NCBI GenBank assembly: GCA_965216335.1 | Contig: OZ244154.1 | Location: 1,178,001-1,242,000 of the forward strand | Length of the DNA stretch: 64,000 nucleotides | DNA from: JAHEJE01 sp965216335 | Lineage (GTDB): Bacteria; Pseudomonadota; Alphaproteobacteria; Rhizobiales; Aestuariivirgaceae | Reading direction: 5' to 3' | In this document: positions 53,512 to 61,856 of the stretch, one piece after another | Numbering within the stretch: the first letter of the stretch is position 1 | Layout: the number at the start of each line of letters is the position of its first letter | Translations under genes and position numbers: made by a program | Notes under the pieces: model-generated | Seen by the model: only the letters and a program-made list of their open reading frames with translations | Told to the model about the DNA's origin: nothing | Database searches by the model: none

Positions 53512-54165
53512 TCACCGGCAGTAACGGCCCGTGCCTTTGCGCCCGTGCCTTTGCAGATCGAGATGGAAATGATCCCGGTGCGCCCGGTCATGGTTCGGTC
53601 CCAGCACCGTGGTGAAGGTCTCGCACGACCCCTTGTTGACATGGCGCAGGAACCGCCGTTCATCGCGCGAACCGTGCCAGCCGTCCTCGACCTCGACCAC
53701 CCGGCCGCTTTCCAGCGTGAACGCCGCCACGTCGATGGCGTTGCCCAGCCCGTGCTCCGACAACTTGCGCCCGCGCCGCGAGTTGCGCGCCCGGCAGGCA
53801 TAGGACGACACCACCTTGATGCCGGTGATCCGCTCACCGAACGCCGCCTCGGCCGTCGGCTGCGCGACCCCGTTCACCCAGTCGTCCAGCGCCCCGACCA
53901 TGCCGCAATTGAGCGTCGCGGTATTCTGCAGCTTGACGCCCGATACCGATCTGACCTTCCACGGATTGGGAATGCCGCACCCGTTGCTCCTGGAAAACGG
54001 CTCCAGCCGCACCGCCTCGCCCACCGAGCGCGGATCGACCGTGCACTGGGCGCTGGGCACCTTCAGCCCGCGCGTATGAAACTCCGGCAAATCCGAAGCA
54101 CACCCCGCCAACGCCGCCGCCCCGGCAACCGCCCCCAGAACCCCACGCAAACGCATCACAAACAA
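53512..54165 (-). CDS. Extensin-like C-terminal domain lipoprotein (M15-related fold)
   Basis: 217 aa. Lipoprotein signal ending in LAGC (residues about 18-22). The rest is an Extensin_C domain: CGIPNPWKVRSVSGV, KVVSSYACRARNSRR, SEHGLGNAIDVAAFTLESGR and the terminal HRDHFHLDLQRHGR. The His/Asp pattern (SEHxxGxAIDV ... HxDHFH) is like zinc D,D-carboxypeptidases of the M15 clan, so a role in peptidoglycan trimming is plausible but unproven. Confidence 0.9.
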   Translation of the reverse strand: MFVMRLRGVLGAVAGAAALAGCASDLPEFHTRGLKVPSAQCTVDPRSVGEAVRLEPFSRSNGCGIPNPWKVRSVSGVKLQNTATLNCGMVGALDDWVNGVAQPTAEAAFGERITGIKVVSSYACRARNSRRGRKLSEHGLGNAIDVAAFTLESGRVVEVEDGWHGSRDERRFLRHVNKGSCETFTTVLGPNHDRAHRDHFHLDLQRHGRKGTGRYCR

Positions 54166-54291
54166 ACCTTCCCCCGGCTACAATCCAGAGAGATGAGTAG
54201 ATTATTATGGTAAAAATATAGTTGTTACCGCCTCGCGTCCATACGGGCCGGCCCTTTCAAAGTCCGCAAGACTTGCGACTCACCGCCGGCC

Positions 54292-55719
54292 ATGATGACT
54301 TGTGCGATCTGTTCTCACTACTGCATGGACCTCATGACGGCGCGAGGCTACAGGACAATCGAAACAGCCGGTGTTGCCGCCCTTTGCGCAGCCCTCATCG
54401 CCGTCATTCACACCAAACACATCTACGATGCCGATGACGGCGTCACCCTGGATGGTGCATGGAACCTGTTGAACGGCATCGTTCCCTACACGGACTCTTT
54501 CGAATTCATTCCGCCCGGCTCCTTCTACCTGATCTATGCCGTCTGGGAGCTTCTCGGCCCATCCTACTGGTCGGCCCGTCTCACCGGCGGCATATTCGTG
54601 CTGGCCGGTGCCATCGGCATCCACCTGATCACAATTCACCTCGCCGAACAGATCGGCCGGCCGGCACGGGTTTGGCTCCGAGCCTGGCCGCCCGTCTGTT
54701 TCTGCCTGATGTCGGCATTCTTCCCCATCATCTCCCACAACGTCTTTTCCATCGTCATCGTCATTTGGACTACGTATTTGGCTTGCCTGGGACTACGCCG
54801 ACCCACAGTCGCCATTTGGATGTCTGCTGGGGTGTTGCTCGGTTTGTCGGCACTGTTCCTGCATCCACGGGCATTTGCAGTCGCAATCGCGTTGTCCGGC
54901 TCCCTGGCAATCCAGTCGTGGAAAGCTCCGGAAGCGAAGTGGCTCGGCTACATTGCGGTTCTCGCCATATGTTCAAGCCTCGTTGTTTCAGTTGTTCTTC
55001 TGTACTGGGACTTTGGCCTCTTGTGGAAACACATGATTCAGTTTCCCTTGGAACGCTATCGAACCGTAAATCGTCCTCCGGCGGAATTCCTTGTGGCCGC
55101 GTTTGCCCTTCTGTTTGCTGTTGCCTGGCTCCTTCGGCGCAACTTTCGGCCATCTCTTGTCCTGTTGACCCTCGTACAATTCATGCTGGTTGCAAGCGCA
55201 TCAAGAAACGCCGAACCGCTGCACCTCCTGTTTATCATGTTTCCGACCCTTTGCTTGCTTGCAGCAGCCCTGGAACTTCCCGGCAAGAGCCTTTCTGCCG
55301 GGTTCTTCCCAATTGCCGTGGCCACGCTCCCCATCGCCGCCGCGCTGACAAACATGCAAGGGGCCTGGCGGGATCGAAGCATACCTGCCGCGCTCGGGTC
55401 GGCAATCAGGACACACTGCAACGAAACACGGTTCCTGTATGCCGGTCCCTACCTGCCGGGATTGCATTTTGAGGTCAGAAAGATCAACCCGACACCATTT
55501 TCACTTCTGCTTCATTCCTTCAACACACCTCAGCACTTCCGGGACGCGATTCAGGGCATAGAGATCAGAAAACCGGCTTGCGTCCTGGTCGACTTTGAAT
55601 TTCCGGTCCAGTGGAAAAGCTTTATTCAAAACAGCCCGCTTCATCATCACATCGCCGCCAACTACCGTACCGTCGAGCAGTTCGGCACACTGCAGATCAT
55701 GACCCGCATCGAGCCCTGA
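54292..55719 (+). CDS. Polytopic membrane protein, GT-C glycosyltransferase-like
   Basis: 475 aa with about ten hydrophobic segments. The early loop (HIYDADDGVTLDGAWNLLNG), with adjacent aspartates after the first membrane helix and then VPYTDSFEFIPPGSFYLIYA, is the layout of polyprenyl-phosphate-sugar-dependent GT-C enzymes (PMT/ArnT group). A C-terminal soluble part (about 380-475) has no recognised motif. In-frame starts at 54325 and 54337 are alternatives. Codon use is less GC-biased than in the neighbours, especially 54760-55250, suggesting foreign origin. The stop abuts the terminal repeat of the 532-bp element. Confidence 0.7.
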   Translation: MMTCAICSHYCMDLMTARGYRTIETAGVAALCAALIAVIHTKHIYDADDGVTLDGAWNLLNGIVPYTDSFEFIPPGSFYLIYAVWELLGPSYWSARLTGGIFVLAGAIGIHLITIHLAEQIGRPARVWLRAWPPVCFCLMSAFFPIISHNVFSIVIVIWTTYLACLGLRRPTVAIWMSAGVLLGLSALFLHPRAFAVAIALSGSLAIQSWKAPEAKWLGYIAVLAICSSLVVSVVLLYWDFGLLWKHMIQFPLERYRTVNRPPAEFLVAAFALLFAVAWLLRRNFRPSLVLLTLVQFMLVASASRNAEPLHLLFIMFPTLCLLAAALELPGKSLSAGFFPIAVATLPIAAALTNMQGAWRDRSIPAALGSAIRTHCNETRFLYAGPYLPGLHFEVRKINPTPFSLLLHSFNTPQHFRDAIQGIEIRKPACVLVDFEFPVQWKSFIQNSPLHHHIAANYRTVEQFGTLQIMTRIEP

Positions 55720-56251
55720 GAGCCTGACCGAAAAGTCCTGAGGTGGTTTGACGGACCATATTTTGAGCGATTTTTGCGGAAATTCAAAGCCATAGGGCAG
55801 GCCCCCTTTGGTTCTGAATTTCCACAAAAAGCGCCAAAATATGGTTCGCCCTTCAGGGTTTTGCATAATACCAGCGGCCCTCAGAAAACGCCCATTTGAT
55901 GGAGCCAAATTCGTTCATATGGTAGGCGCGGCGCGCAGCGCGATGCGGTGCATCGGGCAAGCGCCGCAACGCACCAGATGGGCGAATTTGGCCCACCGAA
56001 GGCCGCATTTTCGCTCTTGCTGGACGTCGTTATGCTCGGCTTGTGGTCAACCGGACCGCGGCACCGAGCATGCCCAGCCAGCAAAAGCGAAAATGCGGTC
56101 AAATGGGTGTTTTCTGAGGGCCGCTGGTATAAATTGCCCACTTTCAGCGGGTTCTTCCTTGCCAAGAGCACCACCCTTGGCTGCGGAACAACCCTTGAAA
56201 CTGAACAATTTATGCAAAATCAAACCACCTCAGGACTTTTCGGTCAGGCTC
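55720..56251. mobile_element. 532-bp multi-hairpin element with perfect 32-bp terminal inverted repeats
   Basis: Termini 55720-55751 and 56220-56251 are exact reverse complements (first bases GAGCCTGACCGAAAAGTCCT). Inside: hairpin A 55756-55844 (30-bp arms); large stem 55868-55899 with 56099-56130 (31 of 32 paired), enclosing hairpin 55902-55994 and a family D hairpin 55999-56100; and hairpin C about 56129-56214 (GCCAAG/CTTGGC, TTCC/GGAA, GGGTT/AACCC). The whole folds as a cloverleaf. No transposase frame; the overlapping open frames are mirror images forced by the inverted repeats. It fills the space between two convergent genes exactly. Confidence 0.85.
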
Positions 56252-56261
56252 CAACAGCCGT

Positions 56262-57182
56262 TCACCGCAAGCCCACCGGCGCCGGCCGACGCCTCAGACC
56301 GGCCAGCGCGTTGCCGGCAATCGCGCCCAGCAGAACGCCGCCGCCCAGCAGCGTCTGCGTGCTTGCCGTCTCGCCCAGGAACAGCCACACCCACACCGGC
56401 CCCAGCACCACTTCGGTCATCGACAGCAACGCCAGTTCCGCCGCCGGAACCACCTTGGAACCCACCGTGTAGATCGACAGCCCGGTGCCGAGCTGAAACA
56501 CCCCGAGCGCGAAGGCAATCGCGATGTCGTTGGCCGGCAGCGCAAACCCCAGGCCCAGCAGCCAGCAGGCCGCCCCGGCAATCGCCATGGCAAAAATGCC
56601 CGACAGGAACACCGCCGGCAGCATGTCCTGGCCGGTGTTCTGCCTGAGCGCCAGCGTGAACACCGCGAACCCGAAGCCGGACAGCAGCGCCATGGCATCG
56701 CCCAGCCAGTTGCCCAGCGCAATGCCCTCATGCACCATCAGCGCAATACCCGCCGCGCCCACCACGATCGCCACCCAGGTCGCCCGCCGCACCGGCTCGC
56801 CCAGCAGCAGCCAGCCCAGCACCGCGGCAAAGAACGGCGCTGTGGCGAACAGGAACATGGCATTGGCCACCGTCGTCTGCTGGATGGCGAAGATGCCGCC
56901 GGCGAACGCCCCGACCAGCGCCAGGCCGCCGGATATTCCCGGCAGTCCCGCCGCCCGGATCACCGCAAACGGCCGCCCCCGGCTCCTCAGCGCAATCACA
57001 CAGTACAGCAGCGGCGCCAGCGCCATTGAGCGGTAGAACAGGATCTGCCACACCGTGGCCTCCTGCATCAGCCGGATGCCGAGCCCCATGGTCGACCAGC
57101 ACGCCCCGGCCAGCAGCACCAGCACAATGCCGGCCCGATAGCTGATCCGCCCCCCGGGCGCGCGCAGCGCGATATCCGCCAT
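56262..57182 (-). CDS. EamA/DMT-family transporter
   Basis: 306 aa from MADIALRAPGGRISYR (57182); a longer frame to 57227 is less likely because its leader is not conserved in this family. Ten hydrophobic segments in two EamA repeats (LVLLAGACWSTMGLGIRLMQ start; LLGEPVRRATWVAIVVGAAG at the end of the first; AAELALLSMTEVVLGPVWVW and TLLGGGVLLGAIAGNALAGL in the second). Exports an unknown metabolite. Divergent from the CoA-transferase gene, with 137 bp between. Confidence 0.9.
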   Translation of the reverse strand: MADIALRAPGGRISYRAGIVLVLLAGACWSTMGLGIRLMQEATVWQILFYRSMALAPLLYCVIALRSRGRPFAVIRAAGLPGISGGLALVGAFAGGIFAIQQTTVANAMFLFATAPFFAAVLGWLLLGEPVRRATWVAIVVGAAGIALMVHEGIALGNWLGDAMALLSGFGFAVFTLALRQNTGQDMLPAVFLSGIFAMAIAGAACWLLGLGFALPANDIAIAFALGVFQLGTGLSIYTVGSKVVPAAELALLSMTEVVLGPVWVWLFLGETASTQTLLGGGVLLGAIAGNALAGLRRRPAPVGLR

Positions 57183-57319
57183 GGTCAACTTCTCCGCCCG
57201 GAAACCAGCCAAAACGTCAGCTAACACCGTTTCCGGCCCGCCCGCACGCGAAATTTTCCGCCGCCCCAGGTCGAAAACCCTTGCCTCACCCGCCTCGGTT
57301 GCCCTTAGGCTCCCAGCCC

Positions 57320-58528
57320 ATGACCAACGAACCAGACACCCCCGGCATCCTCTCTGGCCTGCGCGTCCTCGACCTGACGAGCATGTTGTCCGGCCCCTAC
57401 TGCACCATGATGCTCGCCGACCACGGCGCCGAAGTGATCAAGATCGAGACCGCAAGGGGCGACACATCGCGCTCCAACGGCCCGTTCCGCACCGACGATC
57501 CGGACCACCAATGGGGCGGCTATTTCGTCAGTCTCAACCGCTCCAAGAAATCCATCGTCCTCGACCTGAAATCCGAGGCGGGAAAGGCCGAATTCCTCAC
57601 CCACGCCAAAACCGCCCACGTCGTCGTCGAAAACTTTCGCCCCGGCGTCATGGAGCGCTTGGGGCTGGCCTACGAAACTCTGGCCGAACAAAACCCCGCC
57701 CTGGTCTACGCCGCCGTACGCGGCTTCGGCGACCCGCGCACCGGCGAAAGCCCCTACAGCGCCTGGCCGTCCTACGATGTCGTCGCCCAGGCCATGGGCG
57801 GCCTGATCGCCATCACCGGCCCGGACGCCGCAACCCCGATGAAGGTCGGCCCCGGCGTCGGCGACATCTTCTCCGGCCTGCACCTCGCCTTCGGCATCCT
57901 CGCCGCCGTGCGCCACGCCGAGCGCACCGGGCAAGGCCAATACCTCGACGTCGCCATGTACGACGCCGTCCTGTCCCTGTGCGAACGCACAGTCTACCAG
58001 CATTCCTTCGAAGGCGCCGTGCCGCACCCGGAAGGCAACGCCCACCCCCTGCTCGCCCCGTTCGGTGTGTTCGAGGCCAAAGACGGCCACGTCACCATCG
58101 GCTGCGTCGAGGACGCGTTCTGGAAAACCTTCGCCGAAATCATCGGCCCCGAAGGTTTCGAGCAGGACGAACGTTTCACTACCAAGGCCGCCCGCCGCGC
58201 CAACCGCGACGAACTCAATGCGCTCGTCAACGCCTGGACAAGCCGGCGCACCAAGGCCGAACTGCAATCCCTCTTCGGCGGCCAAATCCCCTTCGGCCCC
58301 GTCAACAACATCGAAGACATCCGCAAAGACCCCCACACCGCCGTCAGAGGCATGATCCTCGACGTCCCCAACCCAGCCGGCACCCCCTGGCAGGTTGCCG
58401 CCACCCCGGTCAAATTCACCAAAACCCCAGCCCCTGCCCCCAAGGCCCCGCCTCCACTGATCCCCGACACGCCAGCCCCCACAAACATCCCCTCCCCCAG
58501 AAAGGGGGAGGGTCAGGGAGGGGGTTGA
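57320..58528 (+). CDS. Family III (CaiB/BaiF) CoA-transferase
   Basis: 402 aa. LRVLDLTSMLSGPYCTMMLADHGAEVIKIE at the N-terminus, the active-site aspartate region near VVVENFRPGVMERLGL, and RLVYAAVRGFG-like and GPVNNIEDI motifs are characteristic. It moves CoA between carboxylic acids; the substrate cannot be told. The ATG at 57320 is chosen because the sequence of family members begins there. The last 12 or so residues (NIPSPRKGEGQGGG) and the stop codon come from a family B repeat, so the native C-terminus was replaced or extended. Confidence 0.92.
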   Translation: MTNEPDTPGILSGLRVLDLTSMLSGPYCTMMLADHGAEVIKIETARGDTSRSNGPFRTDDPDHQWGGYFVSLNRSKKSIVLDLKSEAGKAEFLTHAKTAHVVVENFRPGVMERLGLAYETLAEQNPALVYAAVRGFGDPRTGESPYSAWPSYDVVAQAMGGLIAITGPDAATPMKVGPGVGDIFSGLHLAFGILAAVRHAERTGQGQYLDVAMYDAVLSLCERTVYQHSFEGAVPHPEGNAHPLLAPFGVFEAKDGHVTIGCVEDAFWKTFAEIIGPEGFEQDERFTTKAARRANRDELNALVNAWTSRRTKAELQSLFGGQIPFGPVNNIEDIRKDPHTAVRGMILDVPNPAGTPWQVAATPVKFTKTPAPAPKAPPPLIPDTPAPTNIPSPRKGEGQGGG

Positions 58529-58610
58529 CGGCGGCGCAACCTATCAAGACTTCGCCATTCCGCACCGCCATCAACCCCCATCCCAACCTTCCCCCTTTCT
58601 GGGGGAAGGA
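58489..58610. repeat. Palindromic repeat, family B copy 4, overlapping the CoA-transferase stop
   Basis: TCCCCTCCCCCAGAAAGGGG at the left and CCTTCCCCCTTTCTGGGGGA at the right, with GGGGGTTGACGGCGGCGCAA and GCACCGCCATCAACCCCCAT inside. The left hairpin supplies the last codons of the upstream gene. Confidence 0.85.
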
Positions 58611-58729
58611 GCGGTCAGCAGGCGCCGCTTACAAACGGGCAATGGCGAGAAAAACCCGCCAATCCAAAAAACACAATGAATACAAAATCTTGCACCCGCA
58701 ACCTGACTCGATCCACCAGCCCCCATCCG

Positions 58730-58843
58730 TCACCCCGGCGTAGGCCGGGGTCCAGATCTGACCCGCTCACAAACCGACACGCCCGCCTGGCTTCCGGCCG
58801 GAGCCTGTGCCGGACCTGATCCGGTACCGGAATGACGAAAGTC
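58730..58843. repeat. Palindromic repeat, family A variant
   Basis: CGTCACCCCGGCGTAGGCCG at the left and TCCGGTACCGGAATGACG at the right, with a TTCCGGCCGGA palindrome between them. It has the paired-end layout of family A with an altered middle. 58529-58896 holds no gene that I can support. Confidence 0.7.
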
Positions 58844-58896
58844 GAGCAAAACCAAGGACGTTGCACCCGTCCCCTGATTCACTTTCCCCGGCACCC

Positions 58897-59097
58897 CTAC
58901 CGCCTGATCTTGAAATGATTGCGCAGTGCCAGCAGCATGAAGAAAATGAACACAGCGGAAACCAAAGGCTGCAACAACATCACAAACGCCGCCCCATCCG
59001 GCACCCGCGCCACGCCCTCACCATCAACCCCGAACAACCGCCCCATCCTCCGCATACGCCCTGCGGCGGCATCACAAAAATTTGCGGGTGGTGACAT
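58897..59097 (-). CDS. Possible small membrane protein
   Basis: 66 codons ending in a hydrophobic helix followed by basic residues (FVMLLQPLVSAVFIFFMLLA then LRNHFKIRR), a pattern seen in real single-span proteins. There is no good ribosome site (TGTGAGAA before ATG) and no family is recognised. It lies in a repeat-rich gap and could be a chance frame or a remnant of a larger gene. Confidence 0.35.
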   Translation of the reverse strand: MSPPANFCDAAAGRMRRMGRLFGVDGEGVARVPDGAAFVMLLQPLVSAVFIFFMLLALRNHFKIRR

Positions 59098-59146
59098 TTC
59101 TCACATTCACAGTGCCCGGGCAGGTCCATAAGGCGCCGCGAGAGGG

Positions 59147-59596
59147 ATGACTGAGACGATTGAGGACACTGACGTTATGCCCACTTCACTCACCCCAAGC
59201 ACCAGCGCCGCCGGCCGCGCCGGCATATCAGATGGCCACATCGCGGCCCGCACCCACGCTGCGCGCTCCGACGATGGCGCACCTGCAGCCCACCCACAGG
59301 CATCCGGCACCGAAGCTTCAAAAGCGCTGGAAGACATGGCCATGGCCAACGCATACACCCCGGCAAACAGCCGGTTCGGCACGGCGGCCACGCCGTCGAG
59401 GCAAACCATTGCACGCCCGGCGCCGGTTGCGTCCATTGAGGAACATCATCAGGCACCTGTTGCGACAGCCGCACGGCGCTTTGCCCGCAGGATCGTGGTG
59501 ACGCTCGCCGCAACCGCACTGGCGGCTGCCACGACCGTGATCTTCGGCACCATCGCCTACACGACCTACCTCGGCATCCCGATCATTCCGCACTAG
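59147..59596 (+). CDS. Hypothetical protein with C-terminal membrane segment
   Basis: 149 codons. The first 110 residues are low-complexity (Ala, Thr, Ser, Pro) with no recognised domain; then a basic stretch (TAARRFARRIV) and a hydrophobic helix (VTLAATALAAATTVIFGTIAYTTYL) near the C-terminus, giving a tail-anchored type II topology. GAGAGGG lies just before the ATG; an internal start at 59177 has GAGGA at better spacing. Function unknown. Gene-poor surroundings make it moderately uncertain. Confidence 0.5.
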   Translation: MTETIEDTDVMPTSLTPSTSAAGRAGISDGHIAARTHAARSDDGAPAAHPQASGTEASKALEDMAMANAYTPANSRFGTAATPSRQTIARPAPVASIEEHHQAPVATAARRFARRIVVTLAATALAAATTVIFGTIAYTTYLGIPIIPH

Positions 59597-59710
59597 CAGC
59601 CACACCACCGCTGACCCGACAGGCCTGCACCGGGCGCCCGCACAAGCTCGGACGGGCCGGCGCCCTTGCCTCAGCCCTTGCGGGCTTCGGGGCCGGCGCC
59701 AGACACAAGC

Positions 59711-59831
59711 CCTCTCTCCCCGCTCGCGGGGGGAGAGTTGGAGAGGGGGGCCGTGCCGCGCCACGCCACACAGCCGCAGCCAGCGTAGCCGCCTCCCCCT
59801 CCCTAACCCTCCCCCGCAAGCGGGAGAGGGA
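59711..59831. repeat. Diverged family B palindromic repeat
   Basis: CTCTCTCCCCGCTCGCGGGG and GGAGAGTTGGAGAGG at the left, CCTCCCTAACCCTCCCCCGC and AAGCGGGAGAGGG at the right. The loop differs from the main family B copies. Confidence 0.78.
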
Positions 59832-59882
59832 ACAGCCTGCGCCGCCTGGGATCGACATGCCGCACAACTCCCGCCTCCGTGG

Positions 59883-60204
59883 CAGGGCAAGCAAAGCGAC
59901 TCAGCAATGCGCCGGCCCGTGAACGGGCGCTCCTGCGGAGGCAGGAGCGGAAACCAATAGAGCTCTGATATCGCTCACGGCTATTCCTCAGCCCTGACGG
60001 GCTTCGGGCCTGCGCGGGCGCGACGCATCAGCGCCGGCGGGCGGTCGCCCTTGCCTCAGCCCTAAAGGGCTTCGGATACTGCGGCAGCCACAAACTCAGT
60101 GCCCGCCGCATGGCTCCCTCCCTCCGTGGCAGGGCAAGCAAAGCGACTTAGCTTTGCGCCGGCCCGTGAACGGGCGCTCCTGCGGAGGCAGGAGCGAAAG
60201 ACAA
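59883..60204. repeat. Family C repeat block copy 2
   Basis: Units at 59883-59959 and 60130-60204 (GGCAAGCAAAGCGACT, TTTGCGCCGGCCCGTGAACG, CTCCTGCGGAGGCAGGAGCG) surround 59969-60130, which matches 28850-29005. The block ends where the A/T-rich promoter island begins. Confidence 0.78.
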
Positions 60205-60208
60205 AGAA

Positions 60209-60309
60209 CCATCAAGGCAGGTATGGATACCACAAACAGAACAAACAACAAACATTCTCCTTGACAACACACATATTTTCCCATACACTCCCTCCACCTG
60301 CCTTGATGG
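60209..60309. promoter_or_regulatory. Promoter island flanked by perfect 14-bp inverted repeats (possible invertible element)
   Basis: CCATCAAGGCAGGT (60209-60222) and its exact reverse complement ACCTGCCTTGATGG (60296-60309) enclose 73 bp that is A/T-rich in a G/C-rich region. Inside is TTGACA (60261-60266), a 17-bp spacer and TACACT (60284-60289), reading to the right. This is the layout of an invertible promoter switch. No site-specific recombinase gene is in the window. A chance stem or a non-invertible promoter remains possible. Confidence 0.55.
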
Positions 60310-60690
60310 AACGGATGGATCCAGCGTTACCAGCCGCAAGGCGGGGCCGGGTTTCGTCTCGGGGCAAGGAGTAACGCCCACCGCTCCGAGACGGGTGAAA
60401 CCGGACCATCCCGCGCCGCAGTCGGCGCAGCGTCTTGCTCTTTGGTTTGCAGCGATGCGATTGAAGTTAGCCCGGGCGTGGGGGTGAGAAATCACTGAGG
60501 ACCCCAGGGTGCCCGGATAAGCAGAAACCAGCCCGGTGCGGGGCGCTTCGGCAAGCGCCGCATAAAATCAAAACGGAAGGTGCAACCCCAAGCGCCCCGT
60601 GTTTCCCCTCGCAACGGCAGGCCGGAAAGGCCGGGTCGGTGGTTAGTGTGTGCCGGGCATCACCTCGCATGCACGGGCACAGCGCAAGAC
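60298..60690 (+). ncRNA. Candidate structured non-coding RNA (unidentified)
   Basis: Downstream of the 60261 promoter there is no long protein frame, but strong stems: CCGGGTTTCGTCTCGG with CCGAGAC and GAAACCGG (60347-60404); GGGGT/ACCCC about 60490-60515; GGCGCTTCGGCAAGCGCC about 60545; CAGGCCGGAAAGGCCGGG about 60620. It is not recognisable as tmRNA (no tag codons or T-arm), 6S RNA, SRP RNA or RNase P RNA. The ends are arbitrary. Confidence 0.3.
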
Positions 60691-60704
60691 AACCAGGACT
60701 ATCG

Positions 60705-60812
60705 CATATGGATTTGAACTTTGTTTTCTGCCTTCCTCGGGCTTGACCCGAGGACCCAGAGTGCAGCGAATTCGGCGCAAGTGGCTTTCTGGATCCTCGG
60801 GTCAAGCCCACT
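60705..60812. repeat. 45-bp repeat (copy of 29694-29738) joined to a long hairpin
   Basis: 60705-60749 repeats the sequence next to rnpB with one difference. It runs into a hairpin CCTCGGGCTTGACCCGAGGA ... GGATCCTCGGGTCAAGCCC (60724-60810). Confidence 0.75.
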
Positions 60813-60836
60813 GCTGTCCGGTTAAGCGATGATTAC

Positions 60837-60958
60837 TCCTTCCCCCAGAAAGGGGGAAGGCTGGGATGGGGGTTGACGGCGGCGCAAAACACAATGAAAT
60901 CAATGCGTTGCACCGCCATCAATCCCCACCCTTACCCTCCCCCTTTCTGGGGGAGGGA
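60837..60958. repeat. Palindromic repeat, family B copy 5
   Basis: CTCCTTCCCCCAGAAAGGGG at the left and CCCTCCCCCTTTCTGGGGGA at the right, with GGGGGTTGACGGCGGCGC and GCACCGCCATCAATCCCC inside. The stretch 60959-61217 upstream of the next gene shows no feature that I can support. Confidence 0.85.
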
Positions 60959-61217
60959 ATGCCCGGGAGCCATCCCGGGATCATGTCGGAGCTTTCTTCA
61001 GCGCATGCAACTATCCGATGCAATGGAAGAAATGTGCCTTCACCCAACGTTAAACCGGACAGCAGTGGGTCAAGCCCGGGGAACGCAAGATTGTGCCGCC
61101 AATCGGAAATCATCACCGGCATATGCGATTGCCCTGGCAATACAACACCACCGGCTTTCCAGCGCCGCCGCTCCGCGCTAACGTCCCGGCGGCAGCAACA
61201 GAACAGGACCGCGCTCC

Positions 61218-61856
61218 ATGCACAAGCTTTACACCCGCCCGCAGACCGGCGGCTTCGCCGTTCACGCCGTGCTTGAGGAAACCGGCCTGCCGTACCGGCT
61301 GGTCACCGCTGCCGACAAGGACGACAAGGACTTCCGCGCCATCAGCCCGCTCGGCCAGGTGCCGGTGCTCGGTCTGCCGGACGGCTCGACCATCACTGAG
61401 AGTGCCGCCATGTGCATCTACCTGGCGGACCTGGCGCCCGAGGCGGGGCTCAGCCCGGCACCGGCATCGCCGCTGCGTCCGCATTTCCTGCGCTGGCTCG
61501 CCTTCGGTTCAGCCCAGATCTATGATGCCGACCTGCGCTACTATTACGCCGGGCGCCACACCGCCGACCAATCCGCCATCGATGGCATCAAGGCCGCCGC
61601 ACTCGCCGACATGAACCGTCTGTTCGCCATCGCCGACGGAGCCCTCGACGGCAGGACCTGGCTCCTCGGAGAAACCTTCTCCGCCGCCGACATCTATATC
61701 GCCATGCAGTGCTACTGGCACCCGGACGTTCCGGCCATGCTGGCGCACAACCCGAACCTCAACCGCCTCTGCGAGGCCGTCAGGCAGCGGCCCGCCATTG
61801 CCCGCGCCGCGGACTATCACGACCCCTGGGTCATCCTTGATGAAGACAACTACTGA
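61218..61856 (+). CDS. Glutathione S-transferase family protein
   Basis: 212 aa. Thioredoxin-like N-terminal domain with MHKLYTRPQTGGFAVHAVLE, the cis-proline loop SPLGQVPVLGLPDGSTITESAAMCIYLAD (glutathione-binding Glu-Ser), then the helical C-terminal domain with LLGETFSAADIYIAMQCYW (N-capping box). The active-site residue is not clear. Convergent with the ArsR-methyltransferase gene, overlapping by 7 bp. Substrate unknown. Confidence 0.92.
   Translation: MHKLYTRPQTGGFAVHAVLEETGLPYRLVTAADKDDKDFRAISPLGQVPVLGLPDGSTITESAAMCIYLADLAPEAGLSPAPASPLRPHFLRWLAFGSAQIYDADLRYYYAGRHTADQSAIDGIKAAALADMNRLFAIADGALDGRTWLLGETFSAADIYIAMQCYWHPDVPAMLAHNPNLNRLCEAVRQRPAIARAADYHDPWVILDEDNY

Noticed and set aside
55808..56647. 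Plus-strand frame spanning the 532-bp element and part of the EamA gene
   Set aside because: It crosses an element boundary into a real antisense gene, and its peptide repeats in mirror form because of the inverted repeats, so it is not a transposase.
60298..60690. Permuted two-piece tmRNA
   Set aside because: Alphaproteobacterial tmRNA would show a tag reading frame and a T-arm (GTTCGA-type) sequence; neither is present.
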